NCBI GenBank assembly: GCA_965662545.1
Contig: CBFIHZ010000040.1
Location: forward strand, 1-28,923
DNA: 28,923 nt
Direction: 5' to 3'
Source of the DNA: CPC320 sp002684375
Lineage (GTDB): Bacteria > Pseudomonadota > Alphaproteobacteria > Rhodobacterales > Rhodobacteraceae
Positions 24,209 to 28,923 of the stretch are shown one piece after another. The notes below the pieces were generated by a model. The model had not been told where the DNA came from. It worked only from the letters and a program-made list of their open reading frames with translations, and searched no databases. The translations under genes were made by a program, and so were the position numbers. Numbering within the stretch: position 1 is the stretch's first letter; each line of letters begins with the position of its first letter.

Positions 24209-25258
24209 TCAAATTACTACCATGCCAAACACGTTTTGCAAAAAAAATAGACCAATAAAACATAAGACGCATGCTGCCACGGGCGTAATGACCCATCCGA
24301 ATATAATTTTGGCGAGGACTAACCAACGAATTGCGGCGGCTCCTTGCAAAATTGAGATGCCGACAATCGCCCCAACCACCGCCTGGGAACTTGACACTGG
24401 AACCAACGGAATTGTTGGTAGTCCAAGTCCTGCTAGCCACGCTTCTAATCCAACAGATGCAAACATGAATAAAACAATTGAATGAGAGATGACGGCAATT
24501 AAGGCTGATGTTGCCGATAGTCGACCTAGATCACTGCCAAGCGTCATCATAACCCGTTTTGAATAGGTGAAAACCCCCAAGGCAATCGACAGCCCCCCCA
24601 GTACGAACAACTGTTGCGTCGAGGATAATAGTAAACCACCAATTTGTACCGGAGGTAAAGGCTGTGCGGGAATAAAAACACCAACAACATTTGCTATATT
24701 ATTAGCACCAAGTGAATAGGCTCCCAGTGCTCCTGCAACAATCAGCGCCACACGTTGGTACGCGTCAGCCCTGATCATATGTATATGAACACGTTGTGCA
24801 GAGAATTTTATTGTTTGATAAAGGATAATGGCGATGACACCTGATAATAAAGGGCAAATAATCCAAGTACTTAAAATTTTGGTTAATGTAGAAATATCTG
24901 TAGGATTATTAGAGAAAAAATTCCAACCGATTATTGCACCCACAATGGCCTGAGAGGTCGAGACTGGAAGCCCGAATTTTGTCATCGCGTACACAGCGAA
25001 AGCAGCCGAAAGTGCCGTCATGAATGCGCCCGGCAAGGCAGATATCGCGCCCAGTTTCCCAAGCGTTTGAGACGTGCCTGCGCCTGAGACGATCGCCCCG
25101 AGAACTACAAATATTGAACAGATTATCGCGGCAGTTCTCCAACTGACCATTTTTGTGCCGACCGCGGTTCCAAAAACATTTCCGGCATCATTCGCGCCAA
25201 GCGCCCAGCCTAAAAATAAACCGCTAGTCAGGAATATTAAAACAAGGGGGTCTAACAA
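24209..25258 (-). CDS. pit: PiT-family low-affinity inorganic phosphate transporter
   Basis: 349 residues, about ten hydrophobic helices in two homologous halves. The PiT signature occurs near the start of each half: GANDAGNVFG at about 21-30 and GANNIANVVG in the second half, and the partner motifs PVSTSQAIVGA and PVSSSQAVVGA are present in both. It imports phosphate (as metal-phosphate) across the inner membrane with protons. The start is a TTG at 25258, two bases after the stop of the DUF47 gene, with no ribosome binding site of its own, so translation is probably coupled. The order DUF47-pit matches orfA-pit of Sinorhizobium meliloti. Confidence 0.93.
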   Translation of the reverse strand: MLDPLVLIFLTSGLFLGWALGANDAGNVFGTAVGTKMVSWRTAAIICSIFVVLGAIVSGAGTSQTLGKLGAISALPGAFMTALSAAFAVYAMTKFGLPVSTSQAIVGAIIGWNFFSNNPTDISTLTKILSTWIICPLLSGVIAIILYQTIKFSAQRVHIHMIRADAYQRVALIVAGALGAYSLGANNIANVVGVFIPAQPLPPVQIGGLLLSSTQQLFVLGGLSIALGVFTYSKRVMMTLGSDLGRLSATSALIAVISHSIVLFMFASVGLEAWLAGLGLPTIPLVPVSSSQAVVGAIVGISILQGAAAIRWLVLAKIIFGWVITPVAACVLCFIGLFFLQNVFGMVVI

Positions 25259-25260
25259 TT

Positions 25261-25917
25261 TTACGTCAACCGTTTAATAGCATAGATTGCTAATCGGTCT
25301 GCCACATCTTCTGCCAAATCCGCAATGCCATCGATGCGGTCAGCAAATTCTCGAAGTTGTATTTTAAAAGACAAATCAAGACTTGAGTCGAAGATTGCGG
25401 TCTTAAGGTTAAGACTGATCTTATCTGCCTCTTTTTCATATAAAATCACTTTGTGGTTATAAGCAGGTACATCATGAGGGCTCCTGAAAAAGGCCCGCCC
25501 ACTCAGCGCAAGCTCGTCTACGGACTTGATAACCATATTGGTAAGCTTGCGATACCCACTCCCAAGTTCTTCTGGAATCGTTGGTTTTTCAATTGAAAAA
25601 GCCCAGAGCGTATCTTCGAACTCAGATAGCAATTGATCCATTGTTTCGATCAAACCTAGAACGTCGCCCCGAGAATCGGGAATAAGCGTATTGGAGTAAA
25701 GGTGCTTTTCAATATCTCGTCGTAAAACGTCTGCTTCGCTTTCCAATTCTACCACCCGGTCCAGACGCGTGACGAATTCTTCTGTATAGCCTTCTTTTAG
25801 ATAAACTCGGACACCGAGCCTAAATACAACTGCAGCTTCCGAAACCTTATCAAAGAAACTATCAATCTGCAGCTCAAGTTGCTTGGTTCTGCCGAATAGG
25901 CTCAGATTAGGTGCCAT
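25261..25917 (-). CDS. DUF47 family PhoU-like Pit accessory protein
   Basis: 218 residues, nearly all helical, with PhoU-like acid-rich repeats (LDRVVELESEADVLRRDIEKHLY and HKVILYEKEADKISLNLKTAIFD) that in relatives bind metal clusters. The start MAPNLSLFGRTKQLE and the closing FADRIDGIADLAEDVADRLAIYAIKR are typical of the DUF47/TIGR00153 family. It is cytoplasmic and is thought to modulate Pit activity. It is the first gene of the two-gene operon; the divergent spacer upstream contains the repeated PhoB-like sites. Confidence 0.92.
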   Translation of the reverse strand: MAPNLSLFGRTKQLELQIDSFFDKVSEAAVVFRLGVRVYLKEGYTEEFVTRLDRVVELESEADVLRRDIEKHLYSNTLIPDSRGDVLGLIETMDQLLSEFEDTLWAFSIEKPTIPEELGSGYRKLTNMVIKSVDELALSGRAFFRSPHDVPAYNHKVILYEKEADKISLNLKTAIFDSSLDLSFKIQLREFADRIDGIADLAEDVADRLAIYAIKRLT

Positions 25918-25997
25918 TTAGGTTCACTGCTCTTTTTAACGGCCTTACGGCTCTTTTAACGTCGAGCCTTATTAGGGCTCGAAATTCTATTGTTTGT

Positions 25998-26038
25998 TTT
26001 GTAACAAATTTGTATCAGATTTGTAACATGATTGTAAA
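25998..26038. promoter_or_regulatory. Four 11-bp-period direct repeats, putative double PhoB (Pho) box
   Basis: TTTGTAAC, TTTGTATC, TTTGTAAC and ATTGTAAA start at 25998, 26009, 26020 and 26031, an exact 11-bp period matching PhoB half-sites (CTGTAAC/TGTCAT type). Four units would bind two PhoB dimers. The array lies 81 bp upstream of the DUF47-pit operon, with a TAGAAT -10-like hexamer for that operon on the minus strand at 25989-25984. The repeats read toward the MocR-type gene, where TAGATT (26048) could serve as a -10. Either direction of control is possible. Confidence 0.7.
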
Positions 26039-26108
26039 ATACTAATTTAGATTGGACTTATAAGACAATAAAATTATGATGATTGCATATAGCCATTCGG
26101 AGGTCGTC

Positions 26109-27599
26109 TTGCCAAAGTTTCCCGGAGGGGCCCTGCTGACCGGCTTTTATATTGACCGTAGTTCTCACGTCCCAATCTATCGGCAAATCGATACAGAGCT
26201 GCGTCGCTTGATCCTTGAGGGTGCGCTTGCGGCAAAACAAAAGCTGCCATCAACGCGGGAATTGGCAATGGAACTTGGGGTGTCTCGAATTACAGTTAAA
26301 TCGGTTTACGAGCAACTCGTCGCAGAAGGCTATGCGCAGGCTAAGACCGGTTCGGGAACCTTCATTTCCGAAGGTTTGGATTTTGAAACTACGCCAAAAA
26401 TTACGGTTCCTAAAAAAAATATTGGATTAGATGACGTCAAGATTTCGACGCGCGCTGCTTCCATTATGTCATCACAAGCAAGCGTCCGGTACGGCGCAAC
26501 CGCGCCGTTTCGTCCGGGCGTTCCAGCGCTAGATCTGTTCCCAGTTAAACTGTGGAATAAATATTGTCTGGATGCTCTGAATGGTGATGAGCGCAACAAC
26601 TTGAGCTATGGTCAAATTAACGGCAGTGCCGCATTGCGGACGTCAATCGCCAATCATCTCAATGATGCCCGTGGCGTAAAAGTCGACCCTGAGCAAATTG
26701 TGGTGACCTCGGGTGCGCAGCAGGCATTTGTGCTGATCGCATTCATTTTACTGAACAAACAGGATACGGTCTGGTATGAAGACCCTGGACATATCGCGGG
26801 CCGAGATGTGATGCAACTGATGGGAGCTAACGTCGCGCCAGTTCCGATCGATAGCGAGGGCATAGATCTTGATTTTGCAAAACAAATGCACCCCAGGCCT
26901 ACCCTCATTTTCACCACCCCATCCCATCAACAACCGCTGGGAACCACTATGAGCCTGACCCGTCGTCTGGCGCTTTTGAATTACGCCCACGAAAATGATT
27001 CCTGGATCATAGAAGATGATTACGACAGCGAATTTAGATACCGAGGACGGCCCCTGCCCGCCCTGAGCGCCCTGGATCGTGAGCGCAGGGTTTTCTATGT
27101 TGGTACATTTTCTAAATCTATGTTTTCTGCGATCAGGATTGGCTATGTCGTCGTTCCACCTTGGCTAGTGGATACATTTTCAAAGGCTAGAAACTTATTG
27201 GGTCAAAGTTCATCTCCGGTCATTGAGCATGCACTATCGCGATTCATCGACGATGGCCGTCTGGCTGAGCATATCAGGAAGATGCGTCGCATTTATCGAG
27301 AGCGACGCGACACACTGCTTGACTGTATTAGTACAGATTGCGCAGATTGCCTCGTGCCTCAAAAAACAGATGCTGGTATGCATATACTGGCCCATTTGAA
27401 AAATAATGTGGATGATAATTTAGCCCACCGCGCTCTCCTCGACGCTGGGATTGAATCTCTGCCCCTGTCGGTCTATTGCATTGATCCGTTTAAGTGCTCA
27501 GCTCTGGTTCTGGGGTTCTCTGGTGTTCCCAAAAACCGCATGCCAAAACTGGTGCGTCGCATGAGTAAGGTTCTGCAATCGATATCCTTAAATCAATAG
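26109..27599 (+). CDS. MocR/PdxR-type regulator (GntR HTH fused to aminotransferase-like domain)
   Basis: About 496 residues from this start. A GntR-type winged HTH occupies roughly the first 90 (VPIYRQIDTELRRLILEG, LPSTRELAMELGVSRITVKSVYEQL). A fold-type I aminotransferase-like domain follows, with SYGQINGSAALR, VTSGAQQAF, EDDYDSEFRY and the PLP-binding Lys in GTFSKSMFS, so PLP or an aldimine is the likely effector. I favour the TTG at 26109, which has GGAGG at 26099-26103; the ATG at 26076 is in frame but has no ribosome binding site. Most MocR proteins control a gene divergent to them, but here the neighbour is a phosphate operon, so the target is unclear. Confidence 0.9.
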   Translation: MPKFPGGALLTGFYIDRSSHVPIYRQIDTELRRLILEGALAAKQKLPSTRELAMELGVSRITVKSVYEQLVAEGYAQAKTGSGTFISEGLDFETTPKITVPKKNIGLDDVKISTRAASIMSSQASVRYGATAPFRPGVPALDLFPVKLWNKYCLDALNGDERNNLSYGQINGSAALRTSIANHLNDARGVKVDPEQIVVTSGAQQAFVLIAFILLNKQDTVWYEDPGHIAGRDVMQLMGANVAPVPIDSEGIDLDFAKQMHPRPTLIFTTPSHQQPLGTTMSLTRRLALLNYAHENDSWIIEDDYDSEFRYRGRPLPALSALDRERRVFYVGTFSKSMFSAIRIGYVVVPPWLVDTFSKARNLLGQSSSPVIEHALSRFIDDGRLAEHIRKMRRIYRERRDTLLDCISTDCADCLVPQKTDAGMHILAHLKNNVDDNLAHRALLDAGIESLPLSVYCIDPFKCSALVLGFSGVPKNRMPKLVRRMSKVLQSISLNQ

Positions 27600-27854
27600 A
27601 TACTAAGCGATTTTGCAAATGGCTCCTGTAAATGTTTTGTCTATTAGGCGCATCAAATCCTATTTGCAGGCGGCGCAGAGAAGAGGGAGCCTTTGGCTTG
27701 AAACAGACTGGGATGATAACCGAAGGATAACGGAAACACAGCGATTCAATACTTTCACACACAATTTTAGGATATATACGGTTCAACCCTAACGGTCTCG
27801 TGCAAGTCCAGAAATATGGAACACACTAAAATTTAACATGTGTCACTACGTTGA

Positions 27855-28425
27855 GGGGAACGCGTCTCAGATGCCACCCGCGATCATGTGTTTGAGGCCC
27901 AAGCCATCTTTATGGATGATACAACGGTCAAGCTGCTCCAGAAGGGCAAAGGTAAGAACAAGGACAGGACAGCGTGGTTCTGGGTTTACGCCAGAGATGG
28001 GCGCGCTTGGTCCGGAGCAGCGCCGCCCGCTGTATGGTATCAGTTCTCCACCAGCCGAGGCGCGGAACATCCCCCTGAACATTTGGAAGCCTACGAGGGC
28101 TTTGCCCAAGCGGATGCCTATGCTGGGTATAATGACGCACACCGAACAGGTCGCGTGCGCCTGTCAGGTAATACATGGCCCATGTCCGGCGTATTTTTTT
28201 GACCTTTATCAAAGAGCCAAGCTGCCCGTTGCGCGCGAAGCCGTCCCGCGGATCAGACAGCTCTAAGACGTTGATACACAAACGCGGTTCAACCGGCATC
28301 TGAACGCACGGCCCTGCGCCAGAAATACGCCTTGCGACCTTTGACGACCTAAAGATCTGGCTCAAAATTAATCGGGTAAAATCTCCAGCACAACGCTGCT
28401 GGCCACAAACTGGCTTGTGAGCGAT
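27855..28425 (+). pseudogene. IS66-family transposase (TnpC) remnant with frameshifts
   Basis: From 27855 the frame reads DATRDHVFEAQAIFMDDTTVKLL, then WFWVYARDGRAWSG, APPAVWYQFS and YEGFAQADAYAGY, the characteristic catalytic region of IS66 TnpC. Near 28150 the match moves to other frames (VAC, then MAHVRR near 28176, then FFDLYQRAKLPVA), and later FDDLKIWLKIN appears in yet another frame. Several small indels therefore disabled it. TnpA, TnpB, the N-terminal half of TnpC and the terminal repeats are not seen. Confidence 0.75.
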
Positions 28426-28465
28426 GACTGGAAAGGACACCCAGTTTAAAAATTTTTCAAAATGA

Positions 28466-28897
28466 TGGGCCAAAAATACGGTTCTACGGGCGTCAAAGAT
28501 TGATGTAAAATCACTAATTGCCGATGCGCAGCGCGCTGGTATCGCCATCGTGGCAATTGTAAAAAACGAAGAACATTAAATTGCAGACTAGCTGCGGTTT
28601 CACACCTTGGCTGAGGTGATTCATTTCATCATTTACGATAATCAGTCAGACGATTTGACCGTGGCCGTTATTCAATCGTTTTTAACTTTGAGTATCGCTG
28701 TTATCCCATGGGCTTTGGATACATCGGCTCACAGCCCAAAGATGATTTGGCCATGCCAGATTCGGGCCTATTGCCATGCGTTTTGTAATTTTGGCAGCGC
28801 ATACCGGTGGATGGGCTTCATCAACATTGACGAATATTGGGTACCTCAAACGGAAAAGTTCGAAAGGTTAAAGATTAAGCTAGCTGCCAAGTGTTGA
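28466..28897 (+). pseudogene. Glycosyltransferase (GT2/GT92-like, DUF23-type) pseudogene with two nonsense codons
   Basis: A single frame reads AGIAIVAIVKNEEH, TAA (28575-28577), IAD, TAG (28587-28589), then LRFHTLAEVIHFIIYDNQSDD, HAFCNFGSAYRWMGFINIDEYWVP and on to TGA at 28895-28897. Intact relatives read KNEE-x-IAEWLRFH, so the stops replace what are usually Tyr or His and Trp. The YDNxSxD block and the W..F.DIDEY (DxD-like) block mark a nucleotide-sugar glycosyltransferase of the group that elongates polysaccharides. The C-terminal part beyond DEYWVP (FERLKIKLAAKC) does not look like the family and is cut short. It lies next to the IS66 remnant, in a decaying end. Confidence 0.7.
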
Positions 28898-28923
28898 CAG
28901 CCGTGGCTATGCAAATAGAGCAG

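Noticed and set aside
27928..28548. 206-codon minus-strand open frame
   Set aside because: It is antisense to the IS66 remnant and glycosyltransferase pseudogene, whose plus-strand translations carry recognisable family motifs; its own translation has none.
1..28923. CRISPR arrays, tRNA and rRNA genes
   Set aside because: No regularly spaced repeats of CRISPR size and no tRNA or rRNA signatures were noticed on reading both strands; a tRNA or Rfam scan was not possible here.

Overview
The window looks like accessory chromosome from a marine alphaproteobacterium of the Rhodobacterales (roseobacter group). The main evidence is a complete polyol operon with the gene order and protein detail of the Rhodobacter sphaeroides smo/mtlK operon, together with CUT1-type ABC importers, a GlxA-type regulator, a DUF47-pit phosphate pair and moderate, locally AT-rich composition. 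This placement is inferred from gene content only; no rRNA or tRNA gene was seen.

Layout: (1) 1-4780 is a patchwork: the tail of an unrecognised gene, a GFA/Mss4-like zinc protein, a class III aminotransferase-fold PLP enzyme resembling the (R)-1-hydroxy-2-aminoethylphosphonate ammonia-lyase (PbfA) group, a decayed IS3-type transposase fragment, a small membrane protein, a winged-helix regulator and an unrecognised reading frame broken by an in-frame stop. (2) 4782-12319 is a LacI-type repressor followed by smoE-smoF-smoG-smoK-smoS-mtlK: an ABC importer for sugar alcohols plus sorbitol (SDR) and mannitol (long-chain) dehydrogenases, which oxidise imported polyols to ketoses. Near-identical palindromes TTTrCGCGCGwAAA lie before the repressor gene and before smoE and are the likely operators. 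(3) 12320-13193 is about 870 bp without a recognisable gene. (4) 13194-20095, minus strand, is a second catabolic operon: ABC ATPase, two permeases, binding protein, a GabT-like 4-aminobutyrate transaminase and a zinc alcohol dehydrogenase, with a divergent LysR regulator (20274-21233). The pairing of a sugar/polyol-type importer with a GABA-type transaminase and an alcohol dehydrogenase is the best candidate for an undescribed pathway here. (5) 21296-23785, minus strand, is a URO-D-like protein with a GlxA-type DJ-1/AraC regulator. The regulator contains a 9-N gap flanked by a perfect 77-bp duplication that is almost certainly an assembly join error. (6) 24209-25917, minus strand, is a DUF47 protein and a PiT phosphate transporter, divergent from a MocR-type regulator (26109-27599). 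Between them lie four direct repeats with an exact 11-bp period, which look like a double PhoB box. (7) 27855-28897 is a degraded end: an IS66 transposase remnant with several frameshifts, then a glycosyltransferase pseudogene with two nonsense codons.

Together the window holds two complete uptake-plus-oxidation cassettes, each with its own regulator. Most adjacent genes in them overlap by TGATG or lie within about 15 bp, but in each operon a GC-rich stem-loop follows the binding-protein gene. Decayed insertion sequences and pseudogenes concentrate at the two ends and in the gaps.
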